Of a stretch of DNA of 64,000 nt, positions 46,111-54,785 are shown in pieces. The stretch spans positions 62,001 through 126,000 of the forward strand of contig JAVKDD010000025.1 of NCBI GenBank assembly GCA_040222455.1. Direction: 5' to 3'. Position 1 is the first letter of the stretch; every line of letters begins with the position of its first letter. Source of the DNA: RHLJ01 sp040222455. GTDB lineage: Bacteria; Bacteroidota; Rhodothermia; Balneolales; Balneolaceae. The notes under the pieces are model-generated. The model made no database searches. It was not told where the DNA came from and saw nothing but the letters and a program-made list of their open reading frames with translations. The position numbers and the translations under genes were made by a program.

Positions 46111-47565
46111 ATGTCTAAAAATACCGACCGCAGAATTGAAACAAATACATTTCGAGACCATCTAGCAACAGTAAATGAGCAAGGTGGGCGGAATTGGATT
46201 TATCCCAAAAAACCAAGTGGAAGATATTATAAAGCACGAAATATTGTGGCTTTACTACTTTTGGCTTTTTTCTTTTCAGGACCATTTATTGAAATCGGTG
46301 GTCAACCTCTTTTAATGATTAATATCCTGGAAAGGCAGTTTGTAATATTTGGGGTCGCATTTTGGCCACAAGATTTACATCTCTTGGTTTTTGGTATGCT
46401 CGCATTTATTGTAGGAATTGTACTGTTTACCACTATTTTCGGGCGCCTCTTTTGCGGGTGGGCATGTCCACAAACTATTTTTATGGAAATGGTTTTCCGC
46501 CGGATCGAATACTGGATTGAAGGAGATGCATCAAGTCAAATACGACTAAATAATGCTCCCTGGACCCCAAAAAAAGTCTTTAAGAAAGGAAGTAAGCATA
46601 TCGTCTTTTACTCGATGGCATTCCTTATTTCAAATTTGTTTCTGGCTTACGTAATTGGGAAAGATGCATGGTTCGAACTAATAACAGATCCTCCATCTGA
46701 GCACATTGCCGGACTTTCTGCAATGATCATTTTTAGTGGTGTTTTCTACGGAGTATTCGCATTTATGAGAGAGCAAGTATGTCACTTCGTTTGCCCTTAT
46801 GGTAGAATGCAATCTGTTATGCTCGATAATAATTCTATTAATGTGATGTACGATTACGTTCGTGGTGAAAGTCGTGCAAAAGTGGGTGATCGAATAAAAG
46901 TTGAGACTAGAAAAGCTACGTTAGCAGATTTGGGTTTCAGTGAAGATACATCTTTTGGAGATTGCATTGATTGCTACCAATGTGTGAAGGTTTGCCCAAT
47001 GGGTATCGATATCAGAAATGGAACACAACTTGAATGTGTTCACTGCACCGCATGTATTGATGCCTGCGACGAAATCATGGATAAAATTGATAAACCTCGT
47101 GGGTTAATCCGTTATTCTTCTGAAAATGCAATTCGATCAGAACAGCGCAAAATCATAACACCTAGAGTAATCGGTTATAGTGGAGTTTTGCTTGTTTTGG
47201 TGACTGTTTTCGTTGTATTGATGGGAATGCGCTCCGATTTAGAAACTACTATTCTAAGAGAAAGAGGTACCTTATTCCAAGAACTACCAAATAACAGATA
47301 CAGCAATATTTACTCGATAAAAGTCATTAACAAAACTTTTGATGAAATTGACTACGATCTGGAACTCATCTCTCCTCCTGGTGAAATTGTTTCTCTAGGA
47401 CTAATGAATACCGTAGAAGGACAGAGTTTGGTTGAAGGTCGTTTTATGGTTCAACTTTCTAAAGATGAATTAGAAGGATTACAAACAGAGCTAACTTTTG
47501 CAGTAATCTCAAATGGTGAACAAATAGAAACAGTAAAAACGGGCTTTTTAGGACCTAATAATTAA
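46111..47565 (+). CDS. ccoG: cbb3 oxidase accessory protein CcoG (FixG/RdxA)
   Basis: CcoG is a membrane iron-sulfur protein needed for copper handling in cbb3 assembly. The 484-residue protein has about five membrane helices, a conserved GRLFCGWACPQT turn, and VCHFVCPYGRMQSVM. Two [4Fe-4S] ferredoxin motifs at about 285-320 include CIDCYQCVKVCP and CVHCTACIDAC. A periplasmic Ig-like C-terminal domain (IG_C) follows the last helix. It lies between the small Cys-rich gene and ccoH, in the expected order. Confidence 0.95.
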   Translation: MSKNTDRRIETNTFRDHLATVNEQGGRNWIYPKKPSGRYYKARNIVALLLLAFFFSGPFIEIGGQPLLMINILERQFVIFGVAFWPQDLHLLVFGMLAFIVGIVLFTTIFGRLFCGWACPQTIFMEMVFRRIEYWIEGDASSQIRLNNAPWTPKKVFKKGSKHIVFYSMAFLISNLFLAYVIGKDAWFELITDPPSEHIAGLSAMIIFSGVFYGVFAFMREQVCHFVCPYGRMQSVMLDNNSINVMYDYVRGESRAKVGDRIKVETRKATLADLGFSEDTSFGDCIDCYQCVKVCPMGIDIRNGTQLECVHCTACIDACDEIMDKIDKPRGLIRYSSENAIRSEQRKIITPRVIGYSGVLLVLVTVFVVLMGMRSDLETTILRERGTLFQELPNNRYSNIYSIKVINKTFDEIDYDLELISPPGEIVSLGLMNTVEGQSLVEGRFMVQLSKDELEGLQTELTFAVISNGEQIETVKTGFLGPNN

Positions 47566-47572
47566 AATTATC

Positions 47573-48022
47573 ATGAAAAAATTTGACTGGGGAAAAGGAA
47601 TATTTATCGTCATCACTCTATTCATTATTGGAACTTTAAGTATGGTGAGCTATCTCATCAGTCTTGATTTCTATATGGTAAATAACAATCATTATGAAGA
47701 AGGTGTAGAATATCAACAAACCATTGATAGTAAAAAGCGTGCATCACAATTAGTGAATCCTGTTGTTATCCTTTTTGATGAAGAAAGAATTGCCTTAAAA
47801 ATACTTTTTCCCGATGAGCTCCTCGAGAAAGCAAATGAAGGAACCATTAATCTATACCGCCCTAATGATTCCTCAAAAGACAGAACGCTTGCCATTCAAT
47901 TTGATGCGGGAAATACTCATGTAATTCCAATGGAAAGAATGGACAAAGGAAAATGGATTTTGACCATCAATTGGAAAATGGAAAACCTTGAATATCAGGA
48001 AGAAAAGGTAATTATCATTTAA
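47573..48022 (+). CDS. ccoH: FixH family protein CcoH
   Basis: The 149-residue protein has an N-terminal membrane helix (about 8-32, GIFIVITLFIIGTLSMV) and an extracytoplasmic beta-rich FixH domain. CcoH associates with the assembling cbb3 oxidase. It lies directly after ccoG (7 bp) and 1 bp before the TauE/SafE-like gene, the usual order for the Bacteroidota cco locus. The sequence is diverged, so the call uses position as well as domain. Confidence 0.85.
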   Translation: MKKFDWGKGIFIVITLFIIGTLSMVSYLISLDFYMVNNNHYEEGVEYQQTIDSKKRASQLVNPVVILFDEERIALKILFPDELLEKANEGTINLYRPNDSSKDRTLAIQFDAGNTHVIPMERMDKGKWILTINWKMENLEYQEEKVIII

Positions 48023-48023
48023 C

Positions 48024-48737
48024 ATGGAGCTTTGGACTGCATTGGTTTTAGGATTTGCCGGAAGTTTCCACTGTGTGGGAATGTGTGGGCCTTTAGCAAT
48101 GTCTCTACCTAGAAATAACACTAGGTTCTCTTCACTAACTCTGAATGCGTTAATTTATAATTCAGGTAGAATAGTTACTTATGCTATAATGGGTCTTTTT
48201 TTTGGGATCCTTGGCACACAAATCACTATCTCAGGATTTCAGGGTTGGTTGTCTATACTTTTAGGAACTTCAATTGTAGTTGGGGTGCTCTTAACACACT
48301 ATTTTAAAAGCCATAAAAGACCACCCTTTTATAATAAGCTCAGCAAACATATTACTATTTACTACGGTATTTTGATGAGGAAAAATTCACTTTTTGCATT
48401 GTTTGGTATGGGGTTTTTAAATGGACTATTACCGTGCGCATTTGTGTACTCAGGATTAGCTGTTGCTGTATTAACTCAATCTCCATTTCATAGCATGGGT
48501 TATATGGCCTTATTTGGATTAGGAACATTTCCAGCTATGTATTTTATGTATCTTGCGCCTTCAATTCTTTCGCTTGATCTACGCAACTCGATTAAAAAAC
48601 TAGTTCCATATTTAGCATTTAGTCTTGGACTATTTCTAATTGTAAGGGGAGTTGCACTTCAAGATTTGGAATTAAGCAGAGTCTTAGCCGAAAACATTGA
48701 TAGCTTTTGTATTTTTCCCGGAACTGAAATGAATTAG
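48024..48737 (+). CDS. TauE/SafE (CcoS-linked) membrane protein
   Basis: The 237-residue polytopic protein belongs to the sulfite exporter TauE/SafE superfamily in the subgroup found at the end of cbb3 clusters. It has about six membrane helices and N-terminal GFAGSFHCVGMCGPLAMSL, where the Cys-X4-Cys-type pair (HCVGMC) could act in copper or redox transport. Related genes in other organisms are linked to copper delivery. It ends 4 bp inside the convergent Gfo/Idh/MocA gene. Confidence 0.85.
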   Translation: MELWTALVLGFAGSFHCVGMCGPLAMSLPRNNTRFSSLTLNALIYNSGRIVTYAIMGLFFGILGTQITISGFQGWLSILLGTSIVVGVLLTHYFKSHKRPPFYNKLSKHITIYYGILMRKNSLFALFGMGFLNGLLPCAFVYSGLAVAVLTQSPFHSMGYMALFGLGTFPAMYFMYLAPSILSLDLRNSIKKLVPYLAFSLGLFLIVRGVALQDLELSRVLAENIDSFCIFPGTEMN

Positions 48738-49912
48738 CCCTTCCACTCTACTACACTTTTTGTATCCATTGCTTCAATTGCCATACTCACTAAAATGGAA
48801 ACATCGGCGCCGGTTTTAACATTTGAAATTGGTTCTTTTCCTGTATTTATTGAGTCTCTAAAGTCGATTAGAGCTTGAGCTGATGGATCCATATCCTCTA
48901 ACACTTCTATTGGCGCACTTTCACCTTTAGCCCAAGCTTCAGATGTAGCTCCAGAAACGCCATCAACCAACCCAGTTTCTCTTGCCTCTTCAAAGTTTTC
49001 CAGATAAATACGGGCGTTCCCATAATTAAGAACCAGTGTACCTTTAAGACCTTGTACTTTTATTTGATAGCGCTCGTAAGAATTGGTTGTTAAGCTGGTA
49101 AACTTGGTATTCATTCCATTAGCATATTGCATCATAATATGAACATTATCATAAGTCTCTCTTCCATCTTTCCAATAGTCAATCCCCCCAAAACCAGATA
49201 CGTGAGTAGGAGTAGTTCCTGCTACCCAATTACAAAAATCAATTTGATGAGAACAAAGCTCAGCAGTTAATCCACCAGAGTACTCGCGGTACATTCTCCA
49301 GTTTATCATTCGCTCCCATTTTGGGTCGGGTACAGGTCGTCTCCAATCTCCATTGCGATTCCATTGACATTCTATTGATTCAACATGTCCTAAATATCCA
49401 CTATTAATTATTTCTATCGCTTTAAGGTAAACTCGGCTACTATGATATTGGTGCCCTACTTGAAAAATTGGTGAATAGTTATTTACCCTTTTAACTAAAT
49501 CCTTCGCAGGTTGAATCCCTTTAATCATTGTTTTTTCGCAATATATATGCTTTCCTGATTGGAGAACATCTTCCAAAACTTCATCGTGCAGACCATAAGG
49601 AACAGCAATTATAATTGCATCGATACTCTTGTCATCCAAAATTTTTCGATAATCTTCGTAGCCTTTAGCTCCATTAGTGGCATTTTTTATGCAATCTTCT
49701 AATCTGAAAGGAATGATATCTGAACAAGCTGTTACCTTTGCACCATCAATATCTTTATATAAATGAGAAAGTCCTGTACCTCTATCTCCTGTACCAATTA
49801 CACCAATATTCAATTCTTTAAACTCTTTTGACCGATATGCTCCGGCAAAACCTGAAGTCAGTGCAGCAGCTCCTATTAGTCCAGTGCTTCTAATAAAGTC
49901 TTTTCTTTTCAT
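48734..49912 (-). CDS. Gfo/Idh/MocA-family oxidoreductase, exported (paralog 2)
   Basis: The best start is the ATG at 49912. The frame is open to a TTG at 49918 which I reject. The product of about 392 residues begins MKRKDFIRSTGLIGAAALTS, a Tat-like signal with a hydrophobic core, though without a clean twin-arginine. The Rossmann motif LNIGVIGTGDRGTG is at about 35, then EKTMIKG and a C-terminal dehydrogenase fold. These NAD(P)-dependent enzymes oxidise sugars, often at C3 of glycosides. It is downstream of a second family member and a DUF1080 gene. Confidence 0.88.
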   Translation of the reverse strand: MKRKDFIRSTGLIGAAALTSGFAGAYRSKEFKELNIGVIGTGDRGTGLSHLYKDIDGAKVTACSDIIPFRLEDCIKNATNGAKGYEDYRKILDDKSIDAIIIAVPYGLHDEVLEDVLQSGKHIYCEKTMIKGIQPAKDLVKRVNNYSPIFQVGHQYHSSRVYLKAIEIINSGYLGHVESIECQWNRNGDWRRPVPDPKWERMINWRMYREYSGGLTAELCSHQIDFCNWVAGTTPTHVSGFGGIDYWKDGRETYDNVHIMMQYANGMNTKFTSLTTNSYERYQIKVQGLKGTLVLNYGNARIYLENFEEARETGLVDGVSGATSEAWAKGESAPIEVLEDMDPSAQALIDFRDSINTGKEPISNVKTGADVSILVSMAIEAMDTKSVVEWKG

Positions 49913-49940
49913 GGTCAATTTACCTAAAAAATCTGTTACT

Positions 49941-49970
49941 TGTCATTTCGAAGAATTATTTCGACAGAAA
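49941..49970. repeat. Short Bacteroidota-type intergenic repeat
   Basis: GTCATTTCGAAGAATTATTT with the following TCGACAG has TTTCGA/TCGA-type arms and resembles dispersed intergenic repeats of this phylum (compare 37151-37180, 54261-54293 and 1483-1515). It sits between two oxidoreductase genes. Confidence 0.45.
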
Positions 49971-49984
49971 AACTAAAATATTAT

Positions 49985-51319
49985 TCACAATTTCGGTTCC
50001 CATCCTTTAGCATATTCTCTTTTCCAATATTTCATAGCTACGGGATTGTCCAAAATTTTTCCTGTCTTTGAATCAATGGTTAAACTTCCTCCAGCTTCTT
50101 GTGCAATGTTCCCGTAATGGCAAAGCTGTGTAGAGATACTTGCATCGTCAATTGGGGCTTTTAGCACTTCACCTTCACGAATTGAATTTGCGAAGTTTAT
50201 AAAGTGATTTACGGTTAGTGCATCAAAACCTCGGGTATCTGATGTACTAGCTGCTCCTCCGCCTTGAGGCTCAATTTCTTCTTTAATTAGCTTACCTCCT
50301 AAATCGTAAAGTAAATATCCATTTCTATCTAGAAGAATAGATCCATTTGTGCCATGAATAAGTGCCCCTCTTCCACGACCCATTATTGGAAACCCATTGC
50401 AACTTTTTCCTTCCCAAGTAATCTTTTTCCCGCCGCTAAATTCAAAATTAACATTCTGGGTATCGTAGTACTCCCAATCATCATCTTTAAAATGATATCG
50501 ACCACCCGCAGAAGTCGCTTTTGTTGGTAAATTAACTCCTAAAGCCCAACGACAAATATCAATTTCATGAGTGCCATTATTGTGAATCTCACCTGTTCCC
50601 CAAGTTTTGAACCAATGCCAATTATAAGGGTGTATATTATCTCTATAATCCTCACGTGGAGCTGGGCCTTGCCATAAATCCCAGTCAAGGCTACTAGGTA
50701 CATTTACAATTTTTCCATTTCCTATCGGACCTCTTTGATTTGAATACCAAGCTTTTCCGTAGTAAACTTCACCAATTATACCATGCTTAATTTCACTTAT
50801 TGCTAACGCAGAGGTAAAAGAAGAACGCTGTTGGTTTCCCATTTGGCAGAGCATCCCTGTTTTCTTTTGTACTTCTACCAACAACTCATTTTCATAAATA
50901 TTATGGCTACACGGTTTCTCAATAAAAACGTGTTTTCCAGCTTGCATTGCCATTATTGCCATCGGAGCGTGCCAATGCTCGGGTGTAGCTATTGTAATTA
51001 CATCTACATCATCTTTTTCAAGTAGTTTTCTAAAATCCTTCTCAACATTTGGAATATACCCGATCATTTCTTGTGACCACTTTTTATGCTCATCAATAAT
51101 TACATCATCTACATCACAAAACCAGGTAACTTTTGCATTTTCTAATTTCGCAACAGCTTCTGCGTGCGCTTTTCCTCTACTCCTAACACCCACAACGGCA
51201 AAATTGATCGTTTCATTTGGTTTACCCATTAGAATTGTTGGGAAACCCATTGCCAAAGTGCCTCCAATTCCAACTGCTGCACTTTTCTTTAAGAATGATT
51301 TTCGATTCAGGTTTTTCAT
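49985..51319 (-). CDS. Gfo/Idh/MocA-family oxidoreductase, exported (paralog 1)
   Basis: The 444-residue protein has a Tat-type leader (MKNLNRKSFLKKSAAVGIGG) and the Rossmann motif VVGVRSRGKA near residue 42. It carries the family motif FIEKPCSHN (with EKP), then a large C-terminal domain with GTHEIDICRWALG. It probably oxidises a sugar or glycoside with NAD(P). It lies between DUF1080 (38 bp) and the second Gfo/Idh/MocA gene (66-72 bp), all on one strand, so they form an operon. The substrate is unknown. Confidence 0.9.
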   Translation of the reverse strand: MKNLNRKSFLKKSAAVGIGGTLAMGFPTILMGKPNETINFAVVGVRSRGKAHAEAVAKLENAKVTWFCDVDDVIIDEHKKWSQEMIGYIPNVEKDFRKLLEKDDVDVITIATPEHWHAPMAIMAMQAGKHVFIEKPCSHNIYENELLVEVQKKTGMLCQMGNQQRSSFTSALAISEIKHGIIGEVYYGKAWYSNQRGPIGNGKIVNVPSSLDWDLWQGPAPREDYRDNIHPYNWHWFKTWGTGEIHNNGTHEIDICRWALGVNLPTKATSAGGRYHFKDDDWEYYDTQNVNFEFSGGKKITWEGKSCNGFPIMGRGRGALIHGTNGSILLDRNGYLLYDLGGKLIKEEIEPQGGGAASTSDTRGFDALTVNHFINFANSIREGEVLKAPIDDASISTQLCHYGNIAQEAGGSLTIDSKTGKILDNPVAMKYWKREYAKGWEPKL

Positions 51320-51357
51320 AATTACAAGCTATTGTGAATTCGATTTTTAAAACTCTT

Positions 51358-52725
51358 TTAATTTAATTTCTTGACAAATAGGTTTCTGTAATGAACCTCA
51401 TTACCATGATCTTGCAGCAAGATATTACCCTCTGTCCAAGTACCAAATCCTGGCCATTTCTCATATTTACTTTCATTCACTAATTGCTGGAACTCAGGAG
51501 TATTTCGGTCATATTCCAATACTTTTCTACCATTTAACCAGTGCTCAACATGATTTCCCTTCGAAATTATTTTTGCATGATTCCACTCACCGATGGGATT
51601 CGGCTCTTTTCCTTCTGCTTTTATTAAGTCATACAAAGAAGCCAATGTTCTACTACCCTCTTGTGCTCCTAGTTTTGCATCTGGATGCAATTCATCATCC
51701 AGAATTTGATACTCAAGTCCTATCGAAGAACCTGTACCTTTATTTAGATTAGCATCTACAAAATATTTGATTCCACTATTAGCACCAGCAGCTATTTTAA
51801 AATCAACCCAAAGTTCGAAGTTGCTAAATAATTCTTTGGTAACAATATCACCTGCGTCCTCAGATTCTGCTCCACCCGATTCATGAATGGTAATAGTTCC
51901 TTCTTCCACATCCCAGCCAGTTCCTTTTGGTGAAAATGGAAATTCATCAGCTTTTGCAGCCCGCCATTTATCAACGGATGAACCATCATAAAGCAATTCC
52001 CAGCCCCAATCTACCTGACTGTGAGTGAGTGAATTATAATTATCCTTGGCTGGAATCGAGGTCTCCATTGCATACCTTCTGGGGTTTTCCGTAATAATTC
52101 GAATATTTTTCCACCGAATATCTATTCCTACATCATCGGTTGAATAAATACTGTGTACCTGAAGTGCTATAAATCCTTTATCTGTTCTATCGTCAACTAA
52201 GTGAGAAGCAGGCACCCCATTTACCCACGTTTTTAATGTATCACCAATTGCCTCTACTCTAAATTTATTCCATTCTAAATGCTTATAAGCAGCTTGAGCT
52301 TCTGGCATATCTATAAGTGGATGTAACCAACCACGTCGTGCTTCGTCATAAATTCCACCAGTCCACGCTCTTTCAGAAGGGTCAATCTCTACCTGATAAC
52401 CATGAGTTAATCCGTTCTCAAACTCAGGAAAACTATTGCTTCTAATTTGAACACCCGAGTTAGTTTCTGCTGATAACTTAACTTCATATTCTAATATAAA
52501 ATCGCCATATAAATTTTCAGTTCGTAGAAACGAATTAGGTGTTTCATAAACAGTCGTTCCTACAATTGCGCCATCATCAACCGAATATTCTGCGACTCCT
52601 CCAATTTGTTCCCAGCCCTCTAAATTTTCTCCATTAAATAAGAAAACCCAAGGCTCTTGTTGGGCTTTACATGAAATAAATAATATGCTAAAAAAAAGTA
52701 GGGTAGAAAGATGGGATATTTTCAT
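51358..52725 (-). CDS. DUF1080 protein, double-domain (3-keto-glycoside hydrolase-like)
   Basis: Two DUF1080 domains are visible: one from about residue 30 to 215 (WVFLFNGENLEGWEQ near its start) and a second from about 240 to 455 (WELLYDGSSVDKWRAA and EWNHAKIISKGNHVEHWLNG). A lipoprotein signal ends ILFISC. The start ATG at 52725 fits the signal length; an ATG at 52749 would extend it by eight residues. DUF1080 proteins are 3-keto-disaccharide hydrolases in some cases. With two Gfo/Idh/MocA oxidoreductases downstream it suggests oxidation of a glycoside and then cleavage. Confidence 0.88.
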   Translation of the reverse strand: MKISHLSTLLFFSILFISCKAQQEPWVFLFNGENLEGWEQIGGVAEYSVDDGAIVGTTVYETPNSFLRTENLYGDFILEYEVKLSAETNSGVQIRSNSFPEFENGLTHGYQVEIDPSERAWTGGIYDEARRGWLHPLIDMPEAQAAYKHLEWNKFRVEAIGDTLKTWVNGVPASHLVDDRTDKGFIALQVHSIYSTDDVGIDIRWKNIRIITENPRRYAMETSIPAKDNYNSLTHSQVDWGWELLYDGSSVDKWRAAKADEFPFSPKGTGWDVEEGTITIHESGGAESEDAGDIVTKELFSNFELWVDFKIAAGANSGIKYFVDANLNKGTGSSIGLEYQILDDELHPDAKLGAQEGSRTLASLYDLIKAEGKEPNPIGEWNHAKIISKGNHVEHWLNGRKVLEYDRNTPEFQQLVNESKYEKWPGFGTWTEGNILLQDHGNEVHYRNLFVKKLN

Positions 52726-52850
52726 TTTGGAAGTGATTTTTAAATTCATTTTGGAATATAATTAATGCATATCTGAGGGCAAATTTTTGAGAAAAATTAT
52801 CACGCTATAATTTCTAACTGAGTACTAAAACTGGCTTCAAGTTGAGAACG

Positions 52851-53558
52851 TTACTTTTTTATTCCCAAAGCATCTATTAAAACGGCAAAATCATCAAAGC
52901 ATAAATCTGGTAAAGTTGCTTCCAATTCTGAGGGGTTTGATTTGTACCAAGCTACTTTCCAACCTGCTTTTAAACCTCCTTTTATATCTGAAATAATAGA
53001 ATCTCCCACATATAAAATTTTATTTCTTGAAACTCCTGCCAACTCAGTAGAATGATCAAATATTTTAGAATGAGGTTTCATTACACCTACTTCTTCTGAG
53101 ATGACAATCTGTCTTGCCGTTTCTTTAAATCCAAACTGATCTATTTTCATCCATTGGGTTTCGGCAAAACCGTTTGTAATTATCCCAACAGGATAATTTT
53201 CTGCTATTTTGTTATAAGCATCTTTTGCCCCATCAATCCATTCCCAATGATTGCGATAATAGCTCATGTACACTTTTCCTGCCTCTGTATATAAAGAAGA
53301 CTCTATTCCTAGTTTTATAAAGGTTTCTTCAAATCTTCTACGATGCAAAATATGGCGATCTATTTCACCTCTTCCATATTGCTCCCAAAGTGCCTTGTTA
53401 ATATGATGATAGGTTTCAACTAAATGCTCTAAAGAGATTGAACTAAACTCTTCGAAATGATGGTAAACATCAGCAAGCCCATTCTGTTCTGCCTTTTTGT
53501 GATCAAGAAGTGTGTCGTCTAAGTCAAAATAAATGAAATTTGGGTTAAGCAATGACAA
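52851..53558 (-). CDS. HAD-family phosphatase, YjjG-like nucleotidase
   Basis: The 235-residue protein is a HAD hydrolase. Motif I, FDLDDTLLDH, has the nucleophile Asp11 and acid Asp13 region. Motif II is ITNGFAETQ, motif III contains a Lys near MKPHSKIF, and motif IV is YVGDSIISDI. A helical C1 cap lies between motifs I and II. The layout matches the YjjG branch, which dephosphorylates noncanonical pyrimidine nucleotides. The substrate assignment is inference. It is divergent from lemA. Confidence 0.88.
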   Translation of the reverse strand: MSLLNPNFIYFDLDDTLLDHKKAEQNGLADVYHHFEEFSSISLEHLVETYHHINKALWEQYGRGEIDRHILHRRRFEETFIKLGIESSLYTEAGKVYMSYYRNHWEWIDGAKDAYNKIAENYPVGIITNGFAETQWMKIDQFGFKETARQIVISEEVGVMKPHSKIFDHSTELAGVSRNKILYVGDSIISDIKGGLKAGWKVAWYKSNPSELEATLPDLCFDDFAVLIDALGIKK

Positions 53559-53651
53559 TGGAACGGTTTTTGATTATTGTTAAAATGAATTTGAACCAAA
53601 ATCTTTTTGGCTCGTACTGCGAGCACAAAGTAAACAACTAAATACAAAATC

Positions 53652-54242
53652 ATGAAGGGAAAAGTAATAATAGGGCTGGTAATTGTAATTGCCATTGTTT
53701 TTTATGGAATAGGTGTAAACAATAAGCTAGTTGATAAAGAGGTAACCGTTGATACAGCTTGGGCACAGGTTGAAAATCAATATCAACGAAGAGCTGATTT
53801 AATACCAAATCTGGTTAATACTGTAAAAGGTGCGGCTAATTTTGAACAAGAAACTCTCACAGCAGTTACAAATGCTAGAAGTAATGCTTCTTCAATAAAT
53901 ATTAGTGCAGATGACCTTAACGATCCTGCAAAACTGGCACAGTTTCAGCAAGCTCAGGCTCAGTTAAGTGGTGCTTTATCAAGATTGTTAGTTACAGTAG
54001 AACGGTATCCTGAGCTTAAAGCGAATGCTAATTTCAGAGATTTACAGTCTCAACTAGAGGGAACTGAAAACAGAATCTCTACAGAAAGAAAAAGATTCAA
54101 TGACGTAGCGGGAGATTACAATAGTTCAATCCGTAAATTTCCTACAAGTATTTTTGCATCATTAGGTGGCTTTGATCAAAAAGCATTTTTTGAGGCTGAC
54201 CAGGGGGCCGAGAATGCTCCAACTGTAGATTTCGGAAACTAA
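53652..54242 (+). CDS. LemA family membrane protein
   Basis: The 196-residue protein has one N-terminal membrane helix (about 4-22) and a long helical cytosolic or periplasmic domain. The LemA signature VDTAWAQVENQYQRRADLIPN is at about 38-58, followed by ANFRDLQSQLEGTENRIS. The function of LemA is not settled. The gene is commonly clustered with TPM-domain genes, as here (two follow). Confidence 0.93.
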   Translation: MKGKVIIGLVIVIAIVFYGIGVNNKLVDKEVTVDTAWAQVENQYQRRADLIPNLVNTVKGAANFEQETLTAVTNARSNASSINISADDLNDPAKLAQFQQAQAQLSGALSRLLVTVERYPELKANANFRDLQSQLEGTENRISTERKRFNDVAGDYNSSIRKFPTSIFASLGGFDQKAFFEADQGAENAPTVDFGN

Positions 54243-54260
54243 CTTAATATGCAAGCATAG

Positions 54261-54293
54261 CGAAGCAATCTTACCAAAATTGAGATTGCTTCG
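54261..54293. repeat. 11-bp inverted repeat between lemA and TPM gene
   Basis: CGAAGCAATCT at 54261-54271 pairs perfectly with AGATTGCTTCG at 54283-54293 around an 11-nt loop. This wording is a widespread intergenic repeat in Bacteroidota. There is no T-run after it, so it is not a standard terminator. Confidence 0.7.
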
Positions 54294-54338
54294 TACTTCA
54301 CTTCCCTCATTTCTCGCTAACGAGATTAAATAATTACT

Positions 54339-54785
54339 ATGGCTAGATTTTTATCAAAAGAAGAAGAGAAAACGATTATTTCGGCAATTAAAGAGGCAGA
54401 ATTAAATACTTCAGGAGAAGTAAGGCTACATGTTGAACCAAGGTGTAAAGCTGAAAATGCGGTAACCAGAGCGAAAGAAGTTTTTGCAGAACTTGGGATG
54501 CATAAGACGGAACTTAAGAATGGCGTTATTATTTATGTTGCCACCAAAGATCATAAAATAGCCATTTGGGGTGATGAAGGTATCCATAAAAAAGTAGGTC
54601 AAATGTTCTGGGAAGATGAAATTCAACTTATGAAAAAATACTTCCAGGCCGATGATTATGAAAGCGGATTACGAGATGCCATTTTAATGGTTGGTCAAAA
54701 GCTGAAAGAGTTTTTTCCATTTCAGAAAGATGATAAAAATGAACTTTCTGATAATATTAGTTACGGTGAGGAAAGGAATGCTTAA
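54339..54785 (+). CDS. Soluble TPM-domain protein
   Basis: The 148-residue protein is a stand-alone TPM (TLP18.3/Psb32/MOLO-1) domain without signal or anchor. It has EEEKTIISAIKEAELNTSGE at the start and a central IIYVATKDHKIAIWGDEGIH. TPM proteins interact with membrane proteins and some have phosphatase activity. It sits between lemA and a second, membrane-anchored TPM gene, which it overlaps by 8 bp. Its role is probably with the membrane-bound partner. Confidence 0.9.
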   Translation: MARFLSKEEEKTIISAIKEAELNTSGEVRLHVEPRCKAENAVTRAKEVFAELGMHKTELKNGVIIYVATKDHKIAIWGDEGIHKKVGQMFWEDEIQLMKKYFQADDYESGLRDAILMVGQKLKEFFPFQKDDKNELSDNISYGEERNA

